Counted from the stretch's first letter, positions 17,596 through 27,256 are shown. The stretch is DNA of 64,000 bases from Bradyrhizobium sp. CCBAU 53338 (GCF_015291665.1 NZ_CP030048.1:6324001-6388000); one strand, 5' to 3'. Made by a program: numbers and translations. Notes: generated by a model not told the origin, from the sequence alone.

Positions 17596-18984
17596 ATGAG
17601 CACGATCGATACCGGCCTGACGCTTTTGAAGAGCGCGGCCGGCCGCGTTTCGGCCGCCAATGGCTGGATGGGCAATGCGTTCAAGGGCTGGATGCCGACC
17701 GGCCTCTATGCCCGCGCGCTGCTCATCATGATCGTGCCGATGGTGATCCTGCAATCGGTCGTCGCCTTCGTGTTCATGGAGCGGCACTGGAACACGGTGA
17801 CGCGCCGCCTGTCGGCCGCGGTGGTGCAGGACATCGCGGCGCTGATCGACGTCTACAAGGGCTATCCGCAGGACAAGGACCGCGACCAGATCCGTCGCAT
17901 CGCCCAGCAGCGCCTCGGCCTCGTCGTCGATTTCCTGCCCGCCGGTGACATGCCTCCGCCGGGACCGAAGCCGTTCTTCTCGCTGCTGGACCAGACGCTG
18001 TCGGTGCAGCTCGGCCGCCAGATCGGGCGCTCGTTCTGGATCGATACGGTCGGCCGTTCCAACCTCGTCGAGATCCGCATCCAGCTCGATGATGCCGTGA
18101 TGCGCGTGTTCGCGCAGCGCAGCGCGGCCTATGCCTCGAACTCGGAAATCTTCCTGTTCTGGATGGTCGGGACGTCCTCGATCCTGCTGATCGTGTCGGT
18201 GCTGTTCCTGCGCAACCAGATCAAGCCGATCCTGCGGCTCGCGGACGCCGCCGAAAGTTTCGGCAAGGGCCGCGAGGCACCGAACTTCAGGCCACGTGGC
18301 GCGCGCGAGGTGCGGCGCGCAGCGGGCGCCTTCATCGAGATGAAGTCGCGCATCGAACGCGCTATGGAGCAGCGCACCGCGATGCTCGCCGGCGTCAGCC
18401 ACGATCTGCGCACCATCCTCACCCGCTTCAAGCTCGAGCTGGCGCTGATCGGCGACAATCCCGAGCTCGAAGGCATGCGCAAGGACGTCGACGAGATGTC
18501 GATGATGCTGGAGGATTACCTCGCCTTCGCCCGCGGCGATTCCGGCGAGCAGTCGCAGCCGACCGACATGGCGCAGGCGCTCGAGGAATTGCGCAGCGAC
18601 GCCGAGCGCCACGGCCATACCGCGACCGTGACATTCAGCGGCCTGCCGGTGGTGACGGTAAAGCCGGCCTCGTTCAAGCGGTGCCTGGCCAACCTCGTCA
18701 CCAATGCGGCGCGCTACGGCCAGGCCATCGCCATCTCAGGCCAGCGCGATCATCGCTACCTGACCGTCACGGTCGACGACGACGGCCCTGGCATTCCCGC
18801 GCATTTGCGCGAGGAAGTGTTCAAGCCGTTCCTGCGGCTCGACAATGCCCGCAACCAGGACGAGGGCGGCACCGGCCTGGGGCTCGCGATCGCCCGCGAC
18901 ATCGCCCGCTCGCATGGCGGCGACATCACGCTCGGCGACAGCCCGATGGGCGGATTGAGGGCAAGCGTGAGGATTCCGGTTTAG
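17596..18984 (+). CDS. sensor histidine kinase (EnvZ-like)
   Basis: 462 residues. One membrane helix at about 38-60, a periplasmic loop of about 120 residues containing a PPPGPKP stretch, a second helix at about 185-205, then HAMP, the HisKA dimerisation helix with phospho-acceptor His269 (GVSHDLRT) and an HATPase_c domain with N, G1 (DDDGPGIP) and G2 (GGTGLGLAIARD) boxes. The presumed partner is the response regulator directly upstream. The signal is not evident. Confidence 0.93.
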   Translation: MSTIDTGLTLLKSAAGRVSAANGWMGNAFKGWMPTGLYARALLIMIVPMVILQSVVAFVFMERHWNTVTRRLSAAVVQDIAALIDVYKGYPQDKDRDQIRRIAQQRLGLVVDFLPAGDMPPPGPKPFFSLLDQTLSVQLGRQIGRSFWIDTVGRSNLVEIRIQLDDAVMRVFAQRSAAYASNSEIFLFWMVGTSSILLIVSVLFLRNQIKPILRLADAAESFGKGREAPNFRPRGAREVRRAAGAFIEMKSRIERAMEQRTAMLAGVSHDLRTILTRFKLELALIGDNPELEGMRKDVDEMSMMLEDYLAFARGDSGEQSQPTDMAQALEELRSDAERHGHTATVTFSGLPVVTVKPASFKRCLANLVTNAARYGQAIAISGQRDHRYLTVTVDDDGPGIPAHLREEVFKPFLRLDNARNQDEGGTGLGLAIARDIARSHGGDITLGDSPMGGLRASVRIPV

Positions 18985-19025
18985 CTGATGAGGCCAAGCG
19001 CAATCCGGGCTGCGATCTCACCACC

Positions 19026-19556
19026 TCACTTCGGCAGCAGTGCCTTCAGCTTGTCGACGTCGCGCACGTTCATCTTGAAGCCGCCGGGCATCACGATGTC
19101 GCCGGGCTTCTGGTCCGGCTTGCAGGCGCCGAGCCATTTCGCCTCCAGCGTCATGGTGGTGTCGCGCCCCGCGGTACCCGCGGCCCCGCCTTGCGCGTGC
19201 GAGGAGGTCTTCACCGTATAGGCCGAATTGAAATCGCCCGTGATCTCGGCGTGCGAGGTGGTGTTGATGCCGGCGATGCTGCACTCGGAATCGCTGACAT
19301 AGCCGGTCGACGTCTTCTTGATGTCCTGCCTGGAGCAGACCCGCTTGGCCATCGGGGAGATGTTGTTGCTCATCTCCTTGTCGACGCTCTCGTCGGTGCA
19401 GTGCTGCATGGTCATCTCCGGCATCGCCGAGCCGGACCTGACCATCTTCATTTCCCAGAGCCCCGCCTTGCGCACCGGCAAATCGTCGGCGAAAGCGCTG
19501 CCCGCCGACAACAGAAGACAAACGGCCGAACCGAGCAAAGCAAGCTTGCGCGTCAT
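19026..19556 (-). CDS. DUF3617 family exported protein
   Basis: 176 residues with a clear signal peptide ending at AFA-DD (about residue 23). The mature part starts with the DUF3617 pattern RKAGLWEMKM and has conserved Cys pairs (QHCTDE, RVCSRQD, SECSIAG). The family is periplasmic and uncharacterised. Followed on the same strand by no close gene; the upstream exported-protein gene is 57 bases away. Confidence 0.75.
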   Translation of the reverse strand: MTRKLALLGSAVCLLLSAGSAFADDLPVRKAGLWEMKMVRSGSAMPEMTMQHCTDESVDKEMSNNISPMAKRVCSRQDIKKTSTGYVSDSECSIAGINTTSHAEITGDFNSAYTVKTSSHAQGGAAGTAGRDTTMTLEAKWLGACKPDQKPGDIVMPGGFKMNVRDVDKLKALLPK

Positions 19557-19613
19557 AGGAGAGACTCCCGGCTGAGACGTCGTGGCGTGATCTTGTTGGC
19601 GCTCCGATACGCC

Positions 19614-19916
19614 TCAGTAGAGCGTGCGGATCGGCCGGTCGGCGGCGCCGTAGGGCACCCAGCGGCAGGAAAACGAGATGTAGCCGCCCTCGTAGGCCTG
19701 CACAGCGAGGAATTTCACCACCTTGCCGTAGCGCGCGCAGTGATCGACCGCGACCTGGCGCGCATCGGTCTGCGTCGCCATCGAATAGGCGATGATGCCG
19801 CCGGTGTCGTTGCCCTTGAAGGGCGGCACCGGAAGGAGGTCGGCGCGCGCCGATTGGCTCGCCATCATACCCAGGGCAAGAAGGCCAGCGGCCGCAATGA
19901 TTCGCATTCCCGTCAC
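19614..19916 (-). CDS. small exported protein of unknown function
   Basis: 100 residues. The signal peptide is MTGMRIIAAAGLLALGMM...SARA-D. The mature ~75 residues hold one pair of cysteines (DHCARYGK and FSCRW), suggesting one disulfide. No family is recognised. Same orientation as, and just upstream of, the DUF3617 gene; the two may be cotranscribed. Confidence 0.65.
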   Translation of the reverse strand: MTGMRIIAAAGLLALGMMASQSARADLLPVPPFKGNDTGGIIAYSMATQTDARQVAVDHCARYGKVVKFLAVQAYEGGYISFSCRWVPYGAADRPIRTLY

Positions 19917-20089
19917 TCCGATTGGTTGGGACCAGTTTACGGTGCCGACGCGGCGGTGAAAAGAACGGAAGGCCTGTCCACTGCGACGTTTTGATCAACT
20001 CCTGGCCAAGTGTTGCCGCGCTGCACTTGACCTCCCCCGCCCTTCGCGGCACCGTCCGACCTTCACAGATCATGCTGTCTGGATTGCCC

Positions 20090-20554
20090 ATGCGCGCCTC
20101 GACCTCCCTGAAATCGCTTCGATTCGTCGCCGTTCTCGGCCTCATGTTCGGAGCGCTGTCGCTCACGGAGGCCAAGGCAGCCAATCCGCTGGAGCTGAAC
20201 TTCTGGCTGAGCGGCCCGCGTTACGACGGCAATGTCGCCGAATGCGACAAGGCGCTGCCGACGATCTCGACCCAGTTCTGGGAGAAGGAAAGCTCGTTCT
20301 GGAATTCGCCGCTGCGGATCACGGGCTTCTCGAACGTTCACGAGACCGCCTTCCGCCCCTGGGCGTCCGACAACATTCCGCGCCGCTACTGCACCGGCGA
20401 GGCCATGCTCACCGACGGCAAGGTGCGCCGGGTGCACTTCTCGATCATCGAGGATGGCGGCTTTGCCAGCTTCGGCCAAGGGGTCGAATGGTGCGTGGTC
20501 GGGCTCGACCGTAACTGGGCCTACAATCCGTCCTGCCGCGCCGCCAAGCCTTGA
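20090..20554 (+). CDS. exported protein of unknown function
   Basis: 154 residues from ATG 20090. The signal peptide ends AKA-ANP near residue 31. The mature part is rich in aromatics (FWEKESSFWNSPL) and has four cysteines (ECDK, YCTGEA, WCVVG, SCRAA). The layout resembles small periplasmic proteins common in Bradyrhizobiaceae, but no named family is recognised. An ATG 18 bases upstream is an alternative start. Confidence 0.7.
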   Translation: MRASTSLKSLRFVAVLGLMFGALSLTEAKAANPLELNFWLSGPRYDGNVAECDKALPTISTQFWEKESSFWNSPLRITGFSNVHETAFRPWASDNIPRRYCTGEAMLTDGKVRRVHFSIIEDGGFASFGQGVEWCVVGLDRNWAYNPSCRAAKP

Positions 20555-20669
20555 GCTGACGGGCCCTATCGGCCAACCAAGCGGCCGGCCCTCGATCACT
20601 TGAATTTTGTTCTTGAAATGTTCCGGATGGCTGCTAGGCTGATTGCACAGTCTGGTTGAGGGTGTCGCC

Positions 20670-21383
20670 ATGTTTCATTTTAGATTGCAATCGTTCCCGC
20701 GTCTCGTGATCTCATTGACACTCCCGCTGATTCTTGCCGCCGGACTGGTCTCGCTGGCGGGCGGTGCGAGGGCCCAGGACAAGCGGCAGAACGCACCCGG
20801 CGAATTCGACTTCTATGTGCTGTCACTGTCCTGGTCGCCATCCTTCTGCGAGGAGGCGGCCGAGCGCGGCCGTGGCGGCGGGCGCCCAAACATCCAGTGC
20901 GAGGGACGGCCTTATTCCTTCGTGGTGCACGGGCTGTGGCCGCAATACGAGAACGGCTTTCCGGAATATTGCCAGCGGCCCTCGCCGCGACTGAATCGCA
21001 ACATCGTCTCCTCGATGCTCGATTTGATGCCGGCGCCGGGCCTGATCTTCAACGAGTGGGACAAGCACGGCACCTGCTCCGGGCTCGACGGCCGCAACTA
21101 TTTCGAGACGATCCGCAAGGCGCGCGCCGTGATCAAGATTCCGGCTGAATATCTCGACCTGTCGCAGGCCAAGACCGTGGCACCTAGCGAGGTGGAAGAA
21201 GCCTTCATCAAGGCCAATCCCGGCCTGAGCGACGCAGCCGTCTCGGTCACCTGCAACCGGACCCGGCTGTCCGAGGTTCGCATCTGCCTCAGCAAGGACC
21301 TGCAATTCCGCGCCTGCGAGGAGATCGAACGCCGCGCCTGCCGCCGCGACCAGGTGACGATGCCGCCGATCAGGGGTGGATAG
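20670..21383 (+). CDS. ribonuclease T2 family protein
   Basis: 237 residues with a signal peptide ending ARA-Q (about residue 35). Both catalytic signatures are intact: CAS I VVHGLWPQ with His87, and CAS II NEWDKHGTC with Glu129 and His133. Such enzymes cut single-stranded RNA via a 2',3'-cyclic phosphate in the periplasm and may recycle phosphate and nucleotides. The cysteines expected for disulfides are present. ATG 20670 is preferred over an upstream TTG. Confidence 0.92.
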   Translation: MFHFRLQSFPRLVISLTLPLILAAGLVSLAGGARAQDKRQNAPGEFDFYVLSLSWSPSFCEEAAERGRGGGRPNIQCEGRPYSFVVHGLWPQYENGFPEYCQRPSPRLNRNIVSSMLDLMPAPGLIFNEWDKHGTCSGLDGRNYFETIRKARAVIKIPAEYLDLSQAKTVAPSEVEEAFIKANPGLSDAAVSVTCNRTRLSEVRICLSKDLQFRACEEIERRACRRDQVTMPPIRGG

Positions 21384-21397
21384 TTGGATCAACACCA

Positions 21398-21433
21398 TCA
21401 TTCCGGGACAAGCGGAGCGTGAGCCCGGAATGA
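21398..21433. repeat. REP-type palindrome
   Basis: Ten-base arms TCATTCCGGG (21398-21407) and CCCGGAATGA (21424-21433) around 16 bases, between the RNase T2 gene and rlmJ. Related in sequence to the cox operon element at 4344. Confidence 0.7.
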
Positions 21434-21474
21434 CGGGAGTTACTTTCATCGCGTGATGTCGTAACTCTGCTGCC

Positions 21475-22335
21475 ATGAACTACCGCCACGCCTTTCACGC
21501 CGGCAACTTCGCCGATGTCATCAAGCACATCGTGCTGGCTCGCATCCTCACTTACTTGCAGGACAAGCCGGCCGCCTTCCGCGTCATCGACACCCATGCG
21601 GGTGCCGGCCTCTATGATCTCGACAGCGACGAAGCACGCCGCGGCGGCGAGTGGCTGACGGGGATCGCGCGGCTGATGCAGGCGCGCCTCTCCAACGAGA
21701 GCGTCGCCCTGACCAAGCCGTACATGGACATCGTCCGCGCCTTCAACCCGAAGGGTGAGCTCAAGGTCTACCCGGGCTCGCCACTGATCGCGCGTGGCCT
21801 GATGCGACCGCAGGACCGGCTGGTCGCCTGCGAGCTCGAGCCGAAGGCGCGCAAGGCACTGATCGACGTGCTGCGGCGCGACGAACAGGCGCGCGTCGTC
21901 GATCTCGACGGCTGGATGGCGCTGCCCGCGTTCGTGCCGCCAAAGGAGCGGCGCGGCCTCGTGCTGATCGACCCGCCGTTCGAGGTGAAGGACGAGTTCG
22001 AACGGCTGGGCGAGGCCTTCTCCACCGCCTTCGCCAAATGGCCGACCGGTATCTATGTAATCTGGTATCCCGCCAAAAGCCGCCGTGCCACCGAGACGCT
22101 GGCCCAACTCGTGGCCCGGCTCGCAGCCGCAGCAAAGCCCCAGGGAAAATGCCTGCGTCTCGAATTCAGCGTCGCGCCGCAGACCGACGGCGGAGCCCTC
22201 ACCTCGGCCGGGCTATTGATCGTCAATCCGCCATACACGCTGCAGAGCGAGCTCAAGACGATCCTGCCTGAGCTCGAAATGCCGCTCGGCCAAGGCGGCG
22301 CTGCCAGATTCCGTTTGGAAGTACCGAAGCCCTAA
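21475..22335 (+). CDS. rlmJ: 23S rRNA (adenine(2030)-N6)-methyltransferase RlmJ
   Basis: 286 residues. Begins with the family hallmark MNYRHAFHAGNFADVIKHIV, then the SAM-binding VIDTHAGAGLYDL and the N6-methyltransferase motif IV IDPPFE. It methylates A2030 of 23S rRNA in E. coli. Monocistronic in appearance: a REP element lies upstream and the cold-shock gene leader downstream. Confidence 0.93.
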   Translation: MNYRHAFHAGNFADVIKHIVLARILTYLQDKPAAFRVIDTHAGAGLYDLDSDEARRGGEWLTGIARLMQARLSNESVALTKPYMDIVRAFNPKGELKVYPGSPLIARGLMRPQDRLVACELEPKARKALIDVLRRDEQARVVDLDGWMALPAFVPPKERRGLVLIDPPFEVKDEFERLGEAFSTAFAKWPTGIYVIWYPAKSRRATETLAQLVARLAAAAKPQGKCLRLEFSVAPQTDGGALTSAGLLIVNPPYTLQSELKTILPELEMPLGQGGAARFRLEVPKP

Positions 22336-22586
22336 GCCGCCGCCATTCTTGGGAAAAATATGCAGTAGCGGTAGTCAATCTGCAAAGAACCGTATTATGC
22401 TGTTTCCGTGACTGGCTTTACGTTCCGCTTCCGCGAATGGTTGCGGCGGAGTGAAGGCCTAGAAAGATCCGGACGGACCGTTGGGTCTGCCCAAGGATGG
22501 CCAGCTCTCCCGGGCTTCGTAACGCCCGGTCATGTCGCGACGCGCGTCTGCGTTGCGACGGAGGAGCAATGAGGGGGAGTTTCCCG

Positions 22587-22802
22587 ATGGCCAATACGGG
22601 AACGGTTAAGTTCTTCAACGGCGAGCGCGGCTACGGCTTTATCAAGCCGGATGACGGCGGTCGCGATGTCTTCGTTCACATCACCGCTGTTGAGCGGGCG
22701 GGACTGAAGGATCTTGCCGAAGGACAGCGTATCACATTCGAAGTCGAACCGGACAAGAAGGGGAAGGGGCCGAAGGCGGTCAATTTAGTGATCCTTTCGT
22801 AG
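22587..22802 (+). CDS. cold-shock domain protein
   Basis: 71 residues, a single OB-fold CSD. RNP1 is GYGFIKPDD and RNP2 is VFVHITAVE; it binds single-stranded RNA and DNA as a chaperone. ATG 22587 follows a GAGGGGGAG ribosome site; an in-frame extension upstream is leader, not protein. The 250-base leader has two GC-rich hairpins (CCCGGG...CCCGGT near 22527 and GTCGCGAC...GTTGCGAC), as in cspA-type mRNAs whose 5' UTR responds to temperature (inferred). Confidence 0.92.
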   Translation: MANTGTVKFFNGERGYGFIKPDDGGRDVFVHITAVERAGLKDLAEGQRITFEVEPDKKGKGPKAVNLVILS

Positions 22803-22827
22803 CGGACCCGACCTGAAAACCTGGTGC

Positions 22828-22856
22828 AAAAAAAGTCCCGGCCGCGAGCGGCCGGG
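22828..22856 (-). terminator. intrinsic terminator of the outer-membrane protein gene
   Basis: An eight-base perfect stem CCCGGCCG/CGGCCGGG (22837-22844 with 22849-22856, loop CGAG) is followed on the minus strand by a run of seven U (22834-22828). Located 32 bases past the barrel gene stop, it is a textbook intrinsic terminator and may also stop the convergent cold-shock gene. Confidence 0.9.
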
Positions 22857-22888
22857 AGGCTGTTGTCCGGTATTTTCTTATTTGGCTA

Positions 22889-23512
22889 TCAGAAGTGATA
22901 GTTCACGCCTGCGCGCACCACGCTGGCGCTATAGCCGTTTGACACGCCTGTAATGGCGAACTGGCTCGACGACAGATCGACGTAGAGATATTCGAGCTTG
23001 GCGCTCCAGTTCGGCGCGAAACCGACTTCTGCGCCGACACCGGCGGTCCAGCCCGCGCTGGTATGCGACTCCGTCCAACCGAATGTCTGTCCGCGCAGCT
23101 CGCCGAAGGCGAGGCCGGCGGTGCCATAGACCAGGATGTTGCTGAAGGCATAGCCGGCTCGCCCGCGCAGCGTGCCGAACCAGGGGTTGGAGAACTTCCA
23201 CGGCGCGAACGTATCGTCGGCGCCAGCGGCCTGGATATCGCCCTCGACACCGAACACCCACGGACCGTTCTGGAAATTGTAGCCGGCCTGTACGCCCCCG
23301 ACAAAGCCGGACGGCTTCACGCCCGTATTGCTCACCGAGCCCCACTCGTAGCCGAGATTGCCGCCGAGATACGGTCCGGCCCAGCTATAGGCATTGAGCG
23401 GCTGATTGACGGTATAGGGCGCACGCTGCCCGTAATTCAGATCGGCGGCCTCTGCCGAAGCCGTCCAGCCGGCTGCAACCAACGCAGCTGCGCCCACAAC
23501 GAGCCTCTTCAT
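22889..23512 (-). CDS. outer-membrane beta-barrel protein (Omp25/RopB-like)
   Basis: 207 residues from ATG 23512, with signal peptide MKRLVVGAAALVAAGWTASAEA. The mature part begins with the alphaproteobacterial surface-antigen pattern (YSWAGPYLGGNLGYEWG), alternates strands with turns, and ends VRAGVNYHF, the terminal Phe recognised by the BAM complex. It is an eight-stranded OmpA/Omp25-type porin-like structural protein. A TTAA-N7-TTAA box lies about 118-133 bases upstream. Confidence 0.88.
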   Translation of the reverse strand: MKRLVVGAAALVAAGWTASAEAADLNYGQRAPYTVNQPLNAYSWAGPYLGGNLGYEWGSVSNTGVKPSGFVGGVQAGYNFQNGPWVFGVEGDIQAAGADDTFAPWKFSNPWFGTLRGRAGYAFSNILVYGTAGLAFGELRGQTFGWTESHTSAGWTAGVGAEVGFAPNWSAKLEYLYVDLSSSQFAITGVSNGYSASVVRAGVNYHF

Positions 23513-23629
23513 CACACACTCCAACGCAACTGCCGTCACCGGGTGCGATGCCCGCGCCGCCGCGCCAGGCCAAATCGCATGGTTACGGAACCACCACTTT
23601 TTCGCGTAGGATTTATCGAGAGTTTTAAG

Positions 23630-23645
23630 TTAAAGGCCTGTTAAG
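23630..23645. promoter_or_regulatory. candidate CtrA box
   Basis: TTAA-AGGCCTG-TTAAG matches the full CtrA consensus TTAA-N7-TTAAC except for the last base. It overlaps an inverted repeat GCCTGTTAA/TTAACAGGC (23636-23644 with 23662-23670). It lies between the divergent barrel and uvrC genes and could serve either. Confidence 0.4.
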
Positions 23646-23763
23646 ACGGGTTACCGCGCTGTTAACAGGCTTAAGCAAGCGTTACCGGGAACTGCGCCGC
23701 CATTCTGTGCGTGCAGCATGGCCGGAACTTCAAATCAGTCCCCCCAGCGCCTAAATTCGCACC

Positions 23764-25824
23764 ATGGTTCACGATTCCTCCGACACCCCGGACGACGCGC
23801 GCGCGCGCAAACCGCCGCAAGCCGCGACGGCCGATGCCCCGCCCGAGGGGCTGACACCGCCCGACCTCGATCCCGCCTCCGGCGGCGATGACGAGGAGGA
23901 TGCGCGGCTGCCTGACATTCTGGAAGAGAGCGGCGCAATCGGCGAGGAGCCGCTGGCGACCGGCCACGAGGCGATCGAGCGCGCAGTGCGTCTCGCGCCG
24001 ACCTCGCCCGGCGTCTATCGCATGCTCAGTGCGAACGCCGACGTGCTCTATGTCGGCAAGGCCAAGAACGTCAAAAAGCGCCTGTCGAACTATGCGCGCC
24101 AGAGCGCGCCGCTGCCGGCGCGCATCCTGCGCATGATCGCAGCCACGGTAACCGTGGAGATCGTCTCGACCACGACGGAGACCGAGGCGCTGCTGCTGGA
24201 AGCGAACCTGATCAAGCAGCTGCGGCCGCGCTTCAACGTGCAGCTGCGCGACGACAAGTCGTTTCCGTACATCCTCATCACCGGCGACCATTGGGCGCCG
24301 CAGATCCTCAAGCATCGCGGCGCGCAGACCCGGCCCGGCCGCTATTTCGGCCCGTTCGCCTCCGCCGGAGCGGTCAACCGCACCATCACCGCACTTCAGC
24401 GCGCGTTTCTGATCCGCTCCTGCACGGACTCCTTCTTCGAGAGCCGCACCCGGCCCTGCCTGCTCTACCAGATCCGCCGCTGCGCCGGCCCCTGCACCCG
24501 CGAAATCGATTTTCCCGGCTATACGACGCTCGTGCGGGAAGCCACCGATTTCCTCTCCGGCAAGAGCCAGGCGGTGAAGCAGGAACTCGCCGGCGAGATG
24601 GAGAAGGCCTCCGGCGACCTAGAATTCGAGAGCGCGGCGCTTTATCGCGACCGCCTCGCCGCGCTGTCGGCGATCCAGTCGCAGCAGGGCATCAATCCGC
24701 GCACTGTGGAAGAAGCCGACGTGTTCGCCATCCACCAGGAAGGCGGCTTCTCCTGCGTCGAGGTGTTCTTCTTCCGCACCGGCCAGAACTGGGGCAATCG
24801 CGCTTATTTCCCGCGTGCTGAGAAGACGTTTACGCCGGAGGAAGTGCTGGGCTCCTTCCTCGCCCAGTTCTACGACGACAAGCCACCGCCGAAGACCATT
24901 TTGCTCTCGCACGAAATCGAGGAGATGGAGCTTCTCGCCAACGCGCTGTCGATCAAGGCCGGTCACAAGGTCGAGGTGACAGCGCCCAAGCGCGGCGAGA
25001 AGAAGGAGCTCGTCACCCACGCGCTGACCAACGCGCGCGAGGCGCTCGGCCGCAAGCTCGCGGACACCGCAACCCAGAGCCGCCTGCTCGACGCCATGGC
25101 CACGACGTTGAGCCTGCCGCATCCGCCCAAGCGTATCGAGGTCTACGACAACAGCCACATCCAGGGCACCAATGCGGTCGGTGCCATGATCGTCGCCGGC
25201 CCGGATGGCTTTGTCAAAAACCAGTATCGCAAGTTCAACATCAAGTCGGAAGGGATCACGCCGGGCGACGACTTCGCCATGATGCGCGAGGTGCTGGAGC
25301 GCCGGTTCAAGCGCCTGATCAACCCGCCCGAAGAGGGCGCGGCCAAAGCCAAGGACGACGATTTTCCGCAATGGCCCGACCTCGTGATCATCGACGGCGG
25401 CCGCGGCCAGCTCAATGCCGTCAGGGAGATCTTTGCCAATCTCGGCCTGACCCAGGTATCGCTGATGTCGGTCGCCAAGGGTCCGGATCGGGATGCCGGC
25501 CGCGAGACCCTGTTCATGCCCGAGCGGGAGGCGATCAAGCTGGAGCCGCGCGACCCCGTGCTCTACTTCATCCAGCGCCTGCGGGACGAGGCACATCGGT
25601 TCGTCATCGGCTCGCACCGCAAGCTGCGCAAGAAGGACATCCGCGAGGCCGGTTTGCAGGAGATTCCCGGCATCGGCCCGTCACGCAAACGTGCCTTGCT
25701 GCATCATTTCGGAACCCTGAAGGAGATCGAGCGGGCCTCGATCGCCGATCTCGGCAAGGTTCCTGGGGTGAGCGCCGAGAGCGCCCGCAGGATATTCGAC
25801 TATTTTCATCCCCAACCGGGGTGA
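23764..25824 (+). CDS. uvrC: excinuclease ABC subunit C
   Basis: 686 residues; the dual incision nuclease of nucleotide excision repair. An acidic low-complexity N-terminal extension (about 1-65) precedes the GIY-YIG domain ([27 protein letters not shown] in pieces), then the UvrB-interacting UVR motif, the RNase H-like nuclease domain ([23 protein letters not shown]) and tandem helix-hairpin-helix repeats at the C-terminus ([13 protein letters not shown]). First of an apparent uvrC-pgsA-moaD-moaE-prmB series. Confidence 0.96.
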   Translation: MVHDSSDTPDDARARKPPQAATADAPPEGLTPPDLDPASGGDDEEDARLPDILEESGAIGEEPLATGHEAIERAVRLAPTSPGVYRMLSANADVLYVGKAKNVKKRLSNYARQSAPLPARILRMIAATVTVEIVSTTTETEALLLEANLIKQLRPRFNVQLRDDKSFPYILITGDHWAPQILKHRGAQTRPGRYFGPFASAGAVNRTITALQRAFLIRSCTDSFFESRTRPCLLYQIRRCAGPCTREIDFPGYTTLVREATDFLSGKSQAVKQELAGEMEKASGDLEFESAALYRDRLAALSAIQSQQGINPRTVEEADVFAIHQEGGFSCVEVFFFRTGQNWGNRAYFPRAEKTFTPEEVLGSFLAQFYDDKPPPKTILLSHEIEEMELLANALSIKAGHKVEVTAPKRGEKKELVTHALTNAREALGRKLADTATQSRLLDAMATTLSLPHPPKRIEVYDNSHIQGTNAVGAMIVAGPDGFVKNQYRKFNIKSEGITPGDDFAMMREVLERRFKRLINPPEEGAAKAKDDDFPQWPDLVIIDGGRGQLNAVREIFANLGLTQVSLMSVAKGPDRDAGRETLFMPEREAIKLEPRDPVLYFIQRLRDEAHRFVIGSHRKLRKKDIREAGLQEIPGIGPSRKRALLHHFGTLKEIERASIADLGKVPGVSAESARRIFDYFHPQPG

Positions 25825-25918
25825 ACTAAAGGGGCTGTAGTCATATGGTCGTCGCATCCTGTACTCCATTTGGAGAGGGACGGTTGACCTTCAGACTTGA
25901 GCGGTATTGGTAGGACGG

Positions 25919-26536
25919 ATGAACATCGCCACGACACGAGGGACGACCAGCCGCGCGATGTCCCTCCCGAACATCCTGACCTATGGCCGGATCGCCGCGA
26001 TCCCGGTCGTGGTCGGATGCATCTATGCGCAGTCGATCATGGACTACCCGCTGTGGCTGCGCTGGCTCGCGGTGGCGATCTTCATTGGTGCGGCGGTCAC
26101 GGACTATCTCGATGGCTATTACGCGCGGATCTGGAATCAGCAATCGGCGTTCGGCCGGATGCTCGACCCGATCGCCGACAAGCTGCTGGTCGCCTCGTGC
26201 CTCCTCATGCTGGCCGCCGACGGCATCATCCATGGCTGGTCGCTTTGGGCTGCCATCGTGATCCTGTGCCGCGAGATCCTGGTCTCAGGCCTGCGCGAAT
26301 ACCTCGCGGCGCTCCGCGTCAGCGTGCCCGTGACCAAGCTCGCCAAGTGGAAGACAACAGTGCAACTCGTCGCCATCGGCTTCCTGCTCGCAGGTCCCGC
26401 CGGTGACGAGGTGGTGCCCATCGTCTCGCTGATCGGCCTCGTCCTGCTGTGGGCCTCGGCGATCCTGACCATGTACACCGGCTACGACTATTTCCGCGCC
26501 GGCATCCACCACCTCATCAAGGAGGATGAGGGATGA
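25919..26536 (+). CDS. pgsA: CDP-diacylglycerol-glycerol-3-phosphate 3-phosphatidyltransferase
   Basis: 205 residues, several membrane helices. Makes phosphatidylglycerophosphate, the committed step to PG and cardiolipin, at the inner membrane. The CDP-alcohol phosphotransferase signature DG-x2-AR-x8-G-x3-D-x3-D is complete, from DGYYAR to GRMLDPIADK. ATG 25919 is preferred over TTG 25907. Its last four bases overlap moaD (ATGA), linking phospholipid and molybdopterin genes in one transcript. Confidence 0.94.
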   Translation: MNIATTRGTTSRAMSLPNILTYGRIAAIPVVVGCIYAQSIMDYPLWLRWLAVAIFIGAAVTDYLDGYYARIWNQQSAFGRMLDPIADKLLVASCLLMLAADGIIHGWSLWAAIVILCREILVSGLREYLAALRVSVPVTKLAKWKTTVQLVAIGFLLAGPAGDEVVPIVSLIGLVLLWASAILTMYTGYDYFRAGIHHLIKEDEG

Positions 26537-26784
26537 AGGTGAAGTATTTCGCCTGGGTGCGCGAGCGCGTCGGCAAGGCCGAGGAGACCATCGAGCCGCC
26601 GGCGACGGTACGCACCGTCGAGGAACTGATCGCCTGGCTATCGGGCCAAAGCGAGGCTTATGCTTATGCGTTCGAGAAGCCGAAGGTGATCCGTACCGCG
26701 ATCGACCACGCCCACGTCAAGGCCGACGCCATGATCGCCGGCGCCCGCGAGATCGCCTTCTTCCCGCCGATGACCGGCGGCTAG
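26533..26784 (+). CDS. moaD: molybdopterin synthase small subunit MoaD
   Basis: 83 residues, ubiquitin-like fold, ending FFPPMTGG; the terminal Gly-Gly is thiocarboxylated by MoeB and donates sulfur to precursor Z (cPMP). Overlaps pgsA by four bases and precedes moaE by four. It supplies the molybdenum cofactor needed by the CO dehydrogenase at the start of the window. Confidence 0.95.
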   Translation: MKVKYFAWVRERVGKAEETIEPPATVRTVEELIAWLSGQSEAYAYAFEKPKVIRTAIDHAHVKADAMIAGAREIAFFPPMTGG

Positions 26785-26788
26785 GCAC

Positions 26789-27256
26789 ATGAACTGCCCC
26801 GTCGCCATCCGCATCCAGGAAGACGATTTCGACATCGCGCGCGAGATCGCGGTCCTGACGAAAAGTCGCACCGATATCGGCGCGGTCGTCAGCTTCTCCG
26901 GCATTTGCCGCGCCGACGAGGACAGCTCCGATATCGCCGCCCTCACGCTCGAGCACTACCCTGGGATGGCGGAAGAAGAGATCAAGCGCCATGTCGACGA
27001 AGCCATGTCGCGCTGGCCGCTGAACGGCGTCACCGTCATTCATCGCGTCGGGCGGTTCATGCCCGGCCAGAACATCGTGCTGGTGCTCACGGCGTCACAA
27101 CACCGCCGGGCGGCGTTCGAGGCCGCCGAGTTCCTGATGGATTATCTCAAGACCAGCGCCCCGTTCTGGAAAAAGGAAGAGAGCGCCACCGGCACCGGCT
27201 GGGTCGAGGCCCACGCCCGTGACGACGAGGCCGCCGCACGCTGGACCAAATCCTGA
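26789..27256 (+). CDS. moaE: molybdopterin synthase large subunit MoaE
   Basis: 155 residues. Forms the MoaD2-MoaE2 enzyme that converts cPMP to molybdopterin. Conserved features are GAVVSFSGICR, LEHYPGMAEEEI, HRVGRF and the catalytic lysines Lys121 and Lys128/129 in YLKTSAPFWKKEE. Its TGA overlaps the prmB ATG. Confidence 0.95.
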   Translation: MNCPVAIRIQEDDFDIAREIAVLTKSRTDIGAVVSFSGICRADEDSSDIAALTLEHYPGMAEEEIKRHVDEAMSRWPLNGVTVIHRVGRFMPGQNIVLVLTASQHRRAAFEAAEFLMDYLKTSAPFWKKEESATGTGWVEAHARDDEAAARWTKS

